64,000 nt of DNA from Pseudomonas oryzihabitans. GTDB lineage: Bacteria > Pseudomonadota > Gammaproteobacteria > Pseudomonadales > Pseudomonadaceae. Location of the stretch: the NCBI RefSeq assembly GCF_024652905.1, contig NZ_CP102428.1, forward strand, positions 2,554,501-2,618,500. The letters are read 5' to 3'. Position numbers and translations under genes: made by a program. Below the pieces are notes generated by a model. It saw only the letters and a program-made list of their open reading frames with translations, was not told the origin of the DNA and did no database searches. Positions 45,506-53,359 of the stretch are shown piece by piece; position 1 is the first letter of the stretch, and every line of letters starts with the position of its first letter.

Positions 45506-46144
45506 ATGACCCTGCTGCTCACCGGCTTCGCGCCCTTTGGTGGCGAAGAGCTCAACCCTTCCTGGGAGGCCGTGCGCCGACTCGACGGCGAACGCCTCGG
45601 CGATCTACCCGTGGTCACGGCGCAGTTGCCGACCGAATTCGGCGCCGCCCTTCGGGTGCTGGACGAGTTGCTCGACCGCCATCGCCCCACCCTGGTGGTA
45701 GCGGTCGGCCAGGCCGGCGGGCGGACCGAGCTGTCGCTGGAACGCATCGCCATCAACGTCGACGATGCCCGCATCCCCGACAATGGCGGACGTCAGCCCA
45801 TCGACGAGCCGGTGGTGCCCGGCGGCCCCGCGGCCTACTTCAGCACCCTGCCGATCAAGGCCATGGTCCATGCCCTGCGCGCCGCCGGCTTTCCAGCGGC
45901 GGTGTCCCAGACCGCCGGTACCTTCGTCTGCAACCACGTCTTCTACGGCCTGCAGCATCGCCTGCAGGGCACCGGGGTACGCGGCGGCTTCATCCATATT
46001 CCTTATCTGCCGGCCCAGGCCGCCAACCAGCCCGGGGCGCCGTCCATGGCCCTGGAGACCCTGGTCGCCGGCCTGCGCCTGGCGCTGACCTGCGCGGCGA
46101 CCACCCAGGCGGACCTGCGCGAAGGCGGCGGCCAACTGGACTGA
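45506..46144 (+). CDS. pcp: pyrrolidone-carboxylate peptidase
   Basis: This 212-residue cytosolic cysteine peptidase (C15) removes N-terminal pyroglutamate from peptides. It begins [20 protein letters not shown]. The catalytic triad is E79 (LSLERIAIN), C142 ([11 protein letters not shown]) and H164 (FIHIPYLP). The ATG at 45506 follows the DUF979 stop by eight bases; frames that start earlier overlap DUF979. Its product 5-oxoproline is the substrate of PxpABC, encoded on the other side of the LysR gene. Confidence 0.96.
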   Translation: MTLLLTGFAPFGGEELNPSWEAVRRLDGERLGDLPVVTAQLPTEFGAALRVLDELLDRHRPTLVVAVGQAGGRTELSLERIAINVDDARIPDNGGRQPIDEPVVPGGPAAYFSTLPIKAMVHALRAAGFPAAVSQTAGTFVCNHVFYGLQHRLQGTGVRGGFIHIPYLPAQAANQPGAPSMALETLVAGLRLALTCAATTQADLREGGGQLD

Positions 46145-46155
46145 CACCCGCAGGC

Positions 46156-46211
46156 GCGGCGGCGGAGGACCATCCGGGCTGGCTGGCCTACAATGCCCCC
46201 TCCGCCGCCGC
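46156..46211. promoter_or_regulatory. 13-bp perfect inverted repeat before the MATE gene
   Basis: GCGGCGGCGGAGG (46156-46168) is the exact reverse complement of CCTCCGCCGCCGC (46199-46211), with 30 bases between. A TACAAT hexamer (46189-46194), a plausible -10, lies inside the spacer. It may be an operator flanking the promoter, a transcript hairpin that ends 12 bases before the MATE ATG, or a GC-rich terminator of the pcp unit. Confidence 0.5.
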
Positions 46212-46223
46212 TGCGATTAGCCC

Positions 46224-47576
46224 ATGTCCACCCTGCTTGCCGACTGGCGTCATCCCCTGCTGCACCGCCGCGTCTGGGCGCTGGCCGCGCCCATGATCCT
46301 GTCCAATCTCAGCGTGCCGCTGGTGACCCTGGTCGATAGCGCCATCGCCGGTCACCTGCCGCAAGCCCGCCAGCTCGCCGCGGTGGCCATGGGCGGCGCC
46401 TTCTACACCGCCCTGCTTGGCATCCTCGCCTTCCTGCGCATGGGCACCACCGGCTTCGCCGCCCAGGCAAGTGGGCGCCGTGATGGTGCCGCCCTGCGCC
46501 AGATCCTCTTGCAAGCCGGTCTGCTGGGCCTCGGGTTGTCGCTGGTCCTGCTGCTGATGGCCAGCCTGGCGCTGGAGCCGCTGCTCGCCTGGCTCGGCCT
46601 GGATCCCGCCTTCGCCGAGCTGGCCGCGCGCTTCCTGCACCTGCGCCTGCTCGGCCTGCCTGCGGCGCTGCTCAGCTACGCGCTGATCGGCTGGCTGCTC
46701 GGCACCCAGGATGCACGCACGCCGCTGGTGCTGCTGCTCACCACCAATGCCCTGAACCTGCTGCTGGTGACCGCTTTCGTGCTCGGCCTGGGCGCCGGGG
46801 TGCAGGGCATCGCCCTGGCCTCGGTCCTGGCGGAATGGAGCGGCATGCTGCTCGGCCTCGGGCTGGTGTTGCGCCGTCTGCGGTTGTGGCCGGGACGGAT
46901 CGATCGCCAGGCGCTGCGCCAGCTCGCCAGCTGGCGCCCGCTGCTGGCGGTCAATCGCGACATCTTCATCCGCTCCCTGGCGCTGCAGGCGGTGTTCCTG
47001 CTGTTCGCCGCCCAGGGCGCCCAGCTGGGCGAGACCACGGTGGCGGTCAACGCCCTGCTGCTCAATGGCCTGCTGGTCACCGCCTTCGCCCTCGACGGCC
47101 TCGCCCATGCGGTGGAGGCCCTGGCCGGTCATGCCCTCGGCGCTCGCGAGGGCGCCACCCTGCGCCGGGTGCTGGTAATCGCCGGCGGCTGGTCGTTGCT
47201 GGCCAGCCTGGTGTTCGCCGTCGCCTTCGCCCTGGGCGGCGATCTGTTCGTCGCCCTGCAGAGCGACATCGCCGCGGTGCGCCAGGAGGCCCATGCCTAC
47301 CTGCCCTATCTTGCGCTGCTGCCCTTGATCGCCATGGTCAGCTACCTGCTGGACGGCCTCTTCATCGGCGCCACCCGCGCCCGCGAGATGCGCAACTCGA
47401 TGCTCCTCGCCCTGCTGCTGGCACTGCCCCTCGGCGGGTTGCTGCGCGGCCTCGGCAATCACGGCCTGTGGCTGGCCTTTCTGACCTTCATGGCGTTGCG
47501 CGGCCTGATCTCCGCCCTGCTCGCCTGGCGCCTGGCCCGGCGCGAAGGCTGGCTCGACGACCACGCCAGCGCCTGA
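46224..47576 (+). CDS. MATE-family multidrug/antimicrobial exporter (DinF-like)
   Basis: This 450-residue inner-membrane antiporter has twelve predicted membrane segments in two MatE halves. The first half begins LAAPMILSNLSVPLVTLVDSA, where the D is the family cation-coupling aspartate. The second begins near residue 235 (NRDIFIRSLALQAVF). It is of the DinF branch. Substrates are unknown and could be drugs, dyes or metabolites. It has its own likely promoter after pcp. Confidence 0.9.
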   Translation: MSTLLADWRHPLLHRRVWALAAPMILSNLSVPLVTLVDSAIAGHLPQARQLAAVAMGGAFYTALLGILAFLRMGTTGFAAQASGRRDGAALRQILLQAGLLGLGLSLVLLLMASLALEPLLAWLGLDPAFAELAARFLHLRLLGLPAALLSYALIGWLLGTQDARTPLVLLLTTNALNLLLVTAFVLGLGAGVQGIALASVLAEWSGMLLGLGLVLRRLRLWPGRIDRQALRQLASWRPLLAVNRDIFIRSLALQAVFLLFAAQGAQLGETTVAVNALLLNGLLVTAFALDGLAHAVEALAGHALGAREGATLRRVLVIAGGWSLLASLVFAVAFALGGDLFVALQSDIAAVRQEAHAYLPYLALLPLIAMVSYLLDGLFIGATRAREMRNSMLLALLLALPLGGLLRGLGNHGLWLAFLTFMALRGLISALLAWRLARREGWLDDHASA

Positions 47577-47640
47577 TCCTGCGGAACCGCCGGGTCGGCG
47601 CTCCCCTCAAAGTCGAACATCCCCTGCCGAGAGCGCTGCC

Positions 47641-47778
47641 ATGAGCGAAGACACCCGCGATCAGGAACCCCTGGACACCCCCGCCGACGGCGACGACGTC
47701 CCCGAGCACCAGAAGCCGGAAAACCTGGAGAAGCTCAAGGATTACGGCAAGGATCAGATTCCGCCCGGCATCGCCTGA
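47641..47778 (+). CDS. small acidic protein of unknown function
   Basis: A 45-codon frame encodes MSEDTRDQEPLDTPADGDDV, then PEHQKPENLEKLKDYGKDQI and ends PPGIA. It is strongly acidic in the first half and mixed-charge in the second, with no membrane or signal segment, so probably disordered. The ribosome site is weak (GAGAG eleven bases upstream). It lies 64 bases after the MATE gene. I recognise no family. Natural amino-acid composition for a stress-type small protein and an ATG-to-TGA frame support it, but it could be spurious. Confidence 0.5.
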   Translation: MSEDTRDQEPLDTPADGDDVPEHQKPENLEKLKDYGKDQIPPGIA

Positions 47779-47898
47779 CGCCAACCCTGAACCCCTCGAC
47801 AAAAGCCGTCGACAGCGGTGGCAAAGCCCCGGCGGAGCTTCTAGCATCCGTCGGGTTGAGTGGGCCCCAGGGCCTTCGTGAAGGGAATCCAGATCACC

Positions 47899-48444
47899 AT
47901 GACCGTCAGGTCCTACCTGTCGCCTTTCCTTGCGCCCTTATTGGCGCTGCTGGTGCTGTTCCCGGCGCCGGCCCAAGCCGTGGATGGCTATGCGGGCATC
48001 GCCTTCGGCACTGACCAGAAAACCTTTCTGGCGAAAAAGCTCTGCACCTTCCAGCCGCGCAAGATCGACGTGGTCGGCGTCGAGTATTTCGAATGCAACG
48101 ACCTCGCCTTCGCCGGTGAAAAAGTCGAGGCCGGTGCCTTCTTCATCGATGGTCGCTTCCTGCGGCTGTCCATCGTCACGCCCCTGGCCCAGTCCTTTCT
48201 GATCGCCGAAGGCCTCACCCAGAAGTATGGCAAGCCCTCCTCCCAGTCATCGGCCGCCGCCTTCGAACGCCTGAACCAGGATGACGACGCCCAGGCCTAT
48301 CTGGCCTTCGATCACGACACCGTGGTCTACAAGTTCAGCGCCCAGGCGGCACGTCGGAAACAGGTCCTGCTGATCTACACCTCGCCACGTTACGAACCCC
48401 TGCTCAAGGAGCGGCAGTTGCAGTTCGTCAAAGACTCGCTTTAA
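47899..48444 (+). CDS. secreted hypothetical protein
   Basis: This 181-residue protein has a clear signal peptide ending APAQA (LLALLVLFPAPAQAVDGYAG). The mature part is about 150 residues with two cysteines (KLCTFQPRK and FECNDLAF) that could form a disulfide. The N-terminal IAFGTDQKTF and the later LTQKYGKPSS pattern resemble small periplasmic proteins that compare a computed allele-like beta sheet, but I cannot name a family. I start at 47899 because the signal peptide begins there. No functional clue comes from its neighbours. Confidence 0.75.
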   Translation: MTVRSYLSPFLAPLLALLVLFPAPAQAVDGYAGIAFGTDQKTFLAKKLCTFQPRKIDVVGVEYFECNDLAFAGEKVEAGAFFIDGRFLRLSIVTPLAQSFLIAEGLTQKYGKPSSQSSAAAFERLNQDDDAQAYLAFDHDTVVYKFSAQAARRKQVLLIYTSPRYEPLLKERQLQFVKDSL

Positions 48445-48448
48445 ACAT

Positions 48449-48585
48449 CCGGTTACAGCTCGTCGGACAGTTGTCCCTCAGGCGGCCAAAGTGTCGCCCC
48501 GTTCACGCCTGGCCGGAAACAAGCCATGAACAATGGCAGATAGCCATGGTCAGAACGCGGGCAAGGAGCCCCTTCCTGTAACCGG
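48449..48585 (+). other. candidate structured RNA closed by a 10-bp stem
   Basis: CCGGTTACAG (48449-48458) is the exact reverse complement of CTGTAACCGG (48576-48585). Between them lie local hairpins: GGAC-AGTT-GTCC (about 48465-48476), AGGCG with CGCCT (about 48480-48510), and GCCAT-GAACA-ATGGC (about 48523-48537). This gives a multibranch form like a riboswitch or leader RNA, 36 bases before a 37-codon frame. It matches no riboswitch consensus that I know. A pair of terminal inverted repeats of a tiny mobile element is the alternative, but no target duplication is visible. Confidence 0.4.
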
Positions 48586-48620
48586 CTACTTACGGACGTC
48601 GTTCCTTCGGGAGTCCTACC

Positions 48621-48734
48621 ATGACCGAACCTGTCGCGATGCGCGCTCTGGCGCCGCAGCGTTCCTGCTTTCGTTTGCCCCCAGCGCTTGGCTTCAGCGG
48701 CACAGGTTCTCCTTTGAAAAGGATCATTCAATGA
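48621..48734 (+). CDS. 37-residue upstream frame coupled to the acyltransferase
   Basis: A 37-codon frame starts MTEPVAMRALAPQRS and ends SPLKRIIQ. GGGAG lies seven bases before its ATG, a very good ribosome site. Its TGA overlaps the acyltransferase ATG (ATGA), as expected of a translationally coupled leader. GAACCTGT (48627-48634), at its start, pairs exactly with ACAGGTTC (48702-48709), just before the acyltransferase ribosome site, so translation of the leader could open that structure. The peptide has no recognisable family; it could be a regulatory leader or chance. Confidence 0.45.
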   Translation: MTEPVAMRALAPQRSCFRLPPALGFSGTGSPLKRIIQ

Positions 48735-49771
48735 ACACTCGCAATCTCTGGGTCGACTATGCGAAAGCCATTGGCATCGTGCTGGTCGTCTATGGCCATG
48801 TCGTCCGCGGCCTGCTCAACGCCGGCATCCTGCAGGACGCCGAATTCCACGGCCTGGTGGACAGCGTCATCTACAGCTTCCACATGCCGCTGTTCTTCTT
48901 TCTTTCCGGCCTGTTCTTCTACAGCTCCTTCGTCAAGCGCGGCACCGGCGGCCTGTTGGTGAACAAGATCGACACCATCGTCTATCCCTTCCTGGTCTGG
49001 TCACTGTTGCAGGGCTCGGTGGAGGCGCTGATGTCGCGCTACACCAATGGCGGCGTCAGCTTCAGCGAAGTCCTGACGGTCTGGGAGCCACGCCAGCAGT
49101 TCTGGTTCCTCTATGCCCTGTTCCTGGTGTTCTGCCTGGCCATGCTCGCCTATCGCTGGGCCAAGCCGCTGGCCTTCTTTGCCGTGTTCGCCTTTGGCGC
49201 CCTGGTCTATCTGTTCCAGAACGCCGGCCCGGAAGACTTCTTCTTCACCTTCACCGCGCAGAACTTCGTGTTCTTCGCCTTCGGCGTCTGGTTCAACAAC
49301 TTCAAGCAGGCCATCGAGGAACAGGCCGGCCGGGTGATGCTGGGCTCGGGTCTGCTGTTCGTGGTGCTGGAATACTGGTTCCACGGCCTGCTGGGCCTGG
49401 TCTATACCGATCGTGGCCTGGCCACCCTGGTCCTGGCGCTGAACGGCATCGTCTTCGTCAGCGCCACCTGCATGGTGCTGGCGCAACGGCCGCTGCAGTG
49501 GGTGCTGACCCTGGGGGCGCTGTCCATGCCCATTTATGTGATGCACGTGCTGAGTGGCAGCGGTGCGCGCATCGTCCTGAGCAAGGGCCTGCACATCAAC
49601 GACGGCCTGCTGCACATCGTCGCCGGTTGCGCCTTCGGCATCCTGGTGCCCGTGGCCATCGCCAAGCTGATGGAAGCCCGTGGCATCAACGGTCTGTTCG
49701 AGGCGCCGGCGTGGATCTCCGCCCGGCGGTGGCTTCGGCCCAAAGCTGAAACCCCCCGCCCCGCCGTCTGA
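48731..49771 (+). CDS. acyltransferase family 3 membrane protein
   Basis: This 346-residue protein has about ten membrane helices and the AT3/OafA-type N-terminus LWVDYAKAIGIVLVVYGHVV, in which the R/D-x-x-K and the histidine of VYGH are the family's catalytic region. It probably O-acetylates or O-acylates an envelope polysaccharide, lipid or osmoregulated glucan. AAGGA lies seven bases before the ATG. A second possible role, modification of cellulose, is less likely since the wss genes already do this. A strong terminator follows. Confidence 0.85.
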   Translation: MNTRNLWVDYAKAIGIVLVVYGHVVRGLLNAGILQDAEFHGLVDSVIYSFHMPLFFFLSGLFFYSSFVKRGTGGLLVNKIDTIVYPFLVWSLLQGSVEALMSRYTNGGVSFSEVLTVWEPRQQFWFLYALFLVFCLAMLAYRWAKPLAFFAVFAFGALVYLFQNAGPEDFFFTFTAQNFVFFAFGVWFNNFKQAIEEQAGRVMLGSGLLFVVLEYWFHGLLGLVYTDRGLATLVLALNGIVFVSATCMVLAQRPLQWVLTLGALSMPIYVMHVLSGSGARIVLSKGLHINDGLLHIVAGCAFGILVPVAIAKLMEARGINGLFEAPAWISARRWLRPKAETPRPAV

Positions 49772-49846
49772 GTGACGGCTCCGGCCAGGGCGCCCTGCGC
49801 CTCTGGCCAGCGTGGAAGAGCGTTTCGATCAGCACGAAACCCCCAT

Positions 49847-49884
49847 GAAAAACCCGCTACCAGTCACCTGGTAGCGGGTTTTTT
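49847..49884. terminator. strong bidirectional intrinsic terminator
   Basis: AACCCGCTACCAG (49851-49863) pairs perfectly with CTGGTAGCGGGTT (49868-49880) around TCAC. AAAA precedes and TTTT follows. It ends the acyltransferase transcript and, read from the other strand, the convergent glycine-zipper gene. Confidence 0.92.
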
Positions 49885-49889
49885 CATCG

Positions 49890-49911
49890 GCTGAAGCCCT
49901 GGGGCTTCAGC
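49890..49911. other. second palindrome beside the terminator
   Basis: GCTGAAGCC (49890-49898) pairs with GGCTTCAGC (49903-49911) around CTGG. It lies 13 bases from the stop of the glycine-zipper gene and may stabilise its mRNA 3' end or assist termination. Confidence 0.5.
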
Positions 49912-49923
49912 GGTCAAGGCGGA

Positions 49924-50451
49924 TCATTGGCTGGCCAGCACCTGGCCGTTCTTCACTTCCAGTTGCTTGCCCGGCTCGTGGTCCATGCGGACCTGGCCGA
50001 TCTTGCCATCCAGCAGATACTTGACGTCATAGCCGACCACCTGGTCCTTGCTGTCGGTAACCGTGTTGCAGCGGGTCTGGGTGGTGGTGTAGGTGTCGCG
50101 GTTCTGCATGTATTCCTGACCCTTGTTGCCGGCGTAACCACCGCCCACGGCACCGGCGATGGTCGCCAGGGTCTTGCCGCTGCCGTTGCCGACCTGGTTG
50201 CCCAGCAGACCGCCGACGACCGCGCCTACGGCGGTCCCGGCGATCTGGTGTTGGTCCTGAACAGGTCGCCGATGAGTCACCGCGACCTCCTTGCAGACCT
50301 CGCGCGGGGTCTTGACCGTTTCCTTGACCGGCTGGACGGCGACGACCTCGGCGTACTGAGGCCCGCGGTCGACGAAACTGTACGCCACGGCGCCACCTGC
50401 GGTGGCGACGATGGCTCCCAGAACCGTACCTACGAGCATCGACTTGTTCAC
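49924..50451 (-). CDS. glycine-zipper 2TM domain lipoprotein-like protein
   Basis: This 175-residue envelope protein has an N-terminal membrane or signal segment (MLVGTVLGAIVATAGGAVAYS). A glycine-zipper region follows (GTAVGAVVGGLLGNQVG and IAGAVGGGYAGNKGQ), as in the Rickettsia 17-kDa antigen family. The C-terminal third (TQTRCNTVTDSKDQVVGYDV) is the usual tail of Pseudomonas members. It lies beside secF as in P. aeruginosa. The function is unknown; envelope integrity is the common guess. Confidence 0.85.
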   Translation of the reverse strand: MNKSMLVGTVLGAIVATAGGAVAYSFVDRGPQYAEVVAVQPVKETVKTPREVCKEVAVTHRRPVQDQHQIAGTAVGAVVGGLLGNQVGNGSGKTLATIAGAVGGGYAGNKGQEYMQNRDTYTTTQTRCNTVTDSKDQVVGYDVKYLLDGKIGQVRMDHEPGKQLEVKNGQVLASQ

Positions 50452-50510
50452 TACAACCTCCTGACTACTCTGTCATAGCGGGCACCTGGCCCTTTGCCAT
50501 GCCTGGGACA

Positions 50511-51416
50511 TCAGGGACGCTCGTCGAGTTCCTTGGCCTGCGGCGGAATCAGGTCCTCGCTCTTCAGATCCAGCCAGATCAGCACAACGTTGGCGATATA
50601 GATCGACGAGTAGGTACCGGCCATCACGCCGATGAACAGCGCCAGCGAGAAGCCGAACAGGTTGTCGCCACCAAAGATCAGCAGGGCTCCCACGGCGAGC
50701 AGGGTCGAGATCGAGGTCGCCAGGGTCCGTAGCAGGGTCTGGGTGGTCGAGACGTTGATGTTCTCGATCAGGTCGGCCTTGCGCAGCACCCGGAAGTTCT
50801 CCCGCACCCGGTCGAACACCACGATGGTGTCGTTGAGCGAGTAACCGATGATCGCCAGGACCGCCGCCAGCACCGTCAGGTCGAAGGTGATCTGGAAGAA
50901 CGACAGCAGCCCCAGGGTCACCACCACGTCGTGCACCAGCGACAGGATGGCGCCCACGGCGAACTTCCACTGGAAGCGGAAGGCCACGTAGACCAGCACG
51001 CTGCCCAGGGCCAGCAACATGCCCAGGCCGCCCTGGTCACGCAGCTCCTCGCCCACCTGCGGGCCGACGAACTCGGTACGGGTCAGGGAGAAGTTCTCGG
51101 TGCTCGCCTGCTGCAGCGCGCCGGTCACCTTCTGGCCCAGTTGGGGATCGTCACCGGGCATCCGTACCAGCACGTCGGTGGTGGCGCCGAAGCTCTGCAC
51201 CACGGCGTCTTCGAAGCCGGCGCCCTGCAATTCCTGACGGATCTTGCCGAGGTCGGCCGGCTGCTCGTAGCGCAGCTCGATCAGGGTGCCGCCGGTGAAG
51301 TCCAGGCCGAAGTTCAGCCCCTTATAGAACCAGCTGAACAGCGCCAGTACGGTCAGGAGCGCGGTGATGGCGAACGCGATATTGCGTACGCCCATGAAGT
51401 TGATGGTCTTTTTCAT
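50511..51416 (-). CDS. secF: protein translocase subunit SecF
   Basis: This 301-residue protein has six membrane segments and, with SecD, uses proton motive force to pull proteins through SecYEG from the periplasmic side. The family features are LNFGLDFTGGTLIELRYEQP near the N-terminus and AIIGYSLNDTIVVFDRVREN in the membrane domain. The ATG at 51416 gives MKKTINFMGVRN; the open frame upstream overlaps nothing conserved. It lies ten bases after secD. Confidence 0.96.
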   Translation of the reverse strand: MKKTINFMGVRNIAFAITALLTVLALFSWFYKGLNFGLDFTGGTLIELRYEQPADLGKIRQELQGAGFEDAVVQSFGATTDVLVRMPGDDPQLGQKVTGALQQASTENFSLTRTEFVGPQVGEELRDQGGLGMLLALGSVLVYVAFRFQWKFAVGAILSLVHDVVVTLGLLSFFQITFDLTVLAAVLAIIGYSLNDTIVVFDRVRENFRVLRKADLIENINVSTTQTLLRTLATSISTLLAVGALLIFGGDNLFGFSLALFIGVMAGTYSSIYIANVVLIWLDLKSEDLIPPQAKELDERP

Positions 51417-51426
51417 GGCCGCGTCC

Positions 51427-53295
51427 TCAAATCCACAGCTTCTTGACGTTCCGGCCGCCATAAATCAGGTTGACCATGGCACGGGTCACGAAGATGGCGG
51501 TGAACAGGGAGGTGAAGATACCCAGCGACATGGTCACGGCGAAGCCCTTGACCGGCCCGGTGCCCATGGCGAACAGGATGGCGCCCACCAGCAGGGTCGT
51601 CAGGTTGGAGTCCAGGATCGCCGTGAAGGCCCGATTGAAACCTTCGTGAATGGCGCGCTGGATCGGCATGCCGTTGGCGATCTCTTCACGGATCCGCGAG
51701 AAGATCAACACGTTGGCGTCCACCGCCTGACCCATGGTCAGCACGATACCGGCGATACCCGGCAGCGTCAGGGTGGCATGCAGGATGGACATCAGCGCCA
51801 TCAGCAGCACCATGTTGAACGCCAGGGCGATGGTCGCCAGCACCCCGAAGAAGCGGTAGATGGCGATCAGGAACAGCGAGACGAAGACCATGCCCCACAG
51901 CGAGGCATCGATGCCCTTCTCGATGTTGTCGGCGCCCAGGCTCGGGCCGAGGGTGCGTTCTTCGGCGAAGTACATGGGTGCGGCCAGGCCACCGGCACGC
52001 AGCAGCAGCGCCAGTTCCGAGGCCTCGCCCGAGCCATTCAGGCCGGTGATGCGGAAGCTGTTGCCCAGGGCCGACTGGATGGTCGCCAGGCTGATGATGC
52101 GCCGCTCTTCCTCGAAGCCGGGCACCGCCACTTCCTTCTGCACGCCGTCCACGGTCTGGGTGGTGTAGCGGGTGACCGGGCGCTGCTCGATGAACACCAC
52201 GGCCATGCTGCGGCCGACGTTGGTGCGGGTGGCACGGTTGATCAGATCGCCACCGTGGCCATCCAGGCGGATGTTGACCTGGGGCCGGCCGTTCTCGTCG
52301 AAGCTGGCCGAGGCGTCGGTGACCTGGTCACCGGTGATGATGACGTTACGCTCCAGCGGTACCGCCGGACGCCCGGGCTCGCGGAATTCGAAGCTCTCGG
52401 TGGAGGCCCGCGGGGTGTCCGCGGTGGCGGCCAGGCGGAATTCCAGGTTGGCGGTCTTGCCGAGGATGCGCTTGGCTTCGGCGGTGTCCTGCACACCCGG
52501 TAGCTCGACCACGATGCGGTCGGCGCCCTGGCGCTGCACCAGCGGCTCGGCCACACCCAGTTCGTTGACCCGGTTGCGTACCGTGGTCAGGTTCTGGGTG
52601 ACGGCATAGTTGCGGATCTCCCGCAGCTTGGCCTCGGTCAGCTGCAGACGCAGCACCTGCAGGTCGCCACGGGTATCGGTGGTCAGCTCGAAATCGGTGT
52701 AGTTCTTGCGGATCAGGCTCTGGGCCTGCTGCAGGTCGGCGGCATCGGTGAAGCCAAGCTGCAGGGCGCCGTTCTGGTCGGGCATGCTGCGATAGCGCAC
52801 CTTCTCGCGGCGCAGCAGGGTCTTGACCTCGTTGTCATAGACCTTCAGGCGCGCATCCACGGCCTTGTCCATGTCCACCGCCAGCAGGAAGTGCACACCG
52901 CCGGAGAGATCCAGACCCAGCTTCATGGGGCTGGCGCCCAGCTTGCGCAGCCACTGCGGGGTGGTGGGCGCCAGGTTCAGGGCCACCACGAAGTCGTCGC
53001 CCAGGGTACGGCGGACCACTTCCTGGGCCGGCAGTTGATCATCGGCGCGCATCAGGCGGATCAGCACCCGGCTGCCGTTCTCATTGAGATCGCTGGACTT
53101 CACCGCCAGATGAGCCTCGGCCAGGGCCGCGTTGACACGCTGCACCTCGGCGGGGGTCACCGTGCGTTCGGTGCTGGAAGCGCTGATCTGCAGGGCCGGA
53201 TCGTCGGGGTACAGATTAGGAACCGAATAGATGGCGCCCACGACCAGTACGGCCAGGATCAGCAGGTACTTCCAGAGGGGATATTTGTTGAGCAT
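51427..53295 (-). CDS. secD: protein translocase subunit SecD
   Basis: This 622-residue protein has an N-terminal membrane helix (YLLILAVLVVGAIYSVPNLY), a large periplasmic P1 domain that grips the emerging chain, and five C-terminal membrane helices. Its motifs are LGLDLSGGVHFLLAVDMD near residue 128 and LTMGQAVDANVLIFSRIREE near residue 550. Order yajC-secD-secF is that of most gammaproteobacteria. Confidence 0.97.
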   Translation of the reverse strand: MLNKYPLWKYLLILAVLVVGAIYSVPNLYPDDPALQISASSTERTVTPAEVQRVNAALAEAHLAVKSSDLNENGSRVLIRLMRADDQLPAQEVVRRTLGDDFVVALNLAPTTPQWLRKLGASPMKLGLDLSGGVHFLLAVDMDKAVDARLKVYDNEVKTLLRREKVRYRSMPDQNGALQLGFTDAADLQQAQSLIRKNYTDFELTTDTRGDLQVLRLQLTEAKLREIRNYAVTQNLTTVRNRVNELGVAEPLVQRQGADRIVVELPGVQDTAEAKRILGKTANLEFRLAATADTPRASTESFEFREPGRPAVPLERNVIITGDQVTDASASFDENGRPQVNIRLDGHGGDLINRATRTNVGRSMAVVFIEQRPVTRYTTQTVDGVQKEVAVPGFEEERRIISLATIQSALGNSFRITGLNGSGEASELALLLRAGGLAAPMYFAEERTLGPSLGADNIEKGIDASLWGMVFVSLFLIAIYRFFGVLATIALAFNMVLLMALMSILHATLTLPGIAGIVLTMGQAVDANVLIFSRIREEIANGMPIQRAIHEGFNRAFTAILDSNLTTLLVGAILFAMGTGPVKGFAVTMSLGIFTSLFTAIFVTRAMVNLIYGGRNVKKLWI

Positions 53296-53359
53296 GACAC
53301 CGCCCGAGATAAAGGCGGGGCGCCTTGCGCGCCCCGGTGTTAGCTAGATTAAGGAAGGC

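Noticed and set aside
48449-48585. Known riboswitch classes (cobalamin, FMN, TPP, c-di-GMP, guanidine, SAH)
   Set aside because: None of the conserved cores I know for these classes is present; kept only as an unassigned structured leader.
48449-48585. Miniature mobile element bounded by the 10-bp inverted repeats
   Set aside because: The flanks (ttaaacat and ctacttac) show no target duplication and no second copy is seen in the window.
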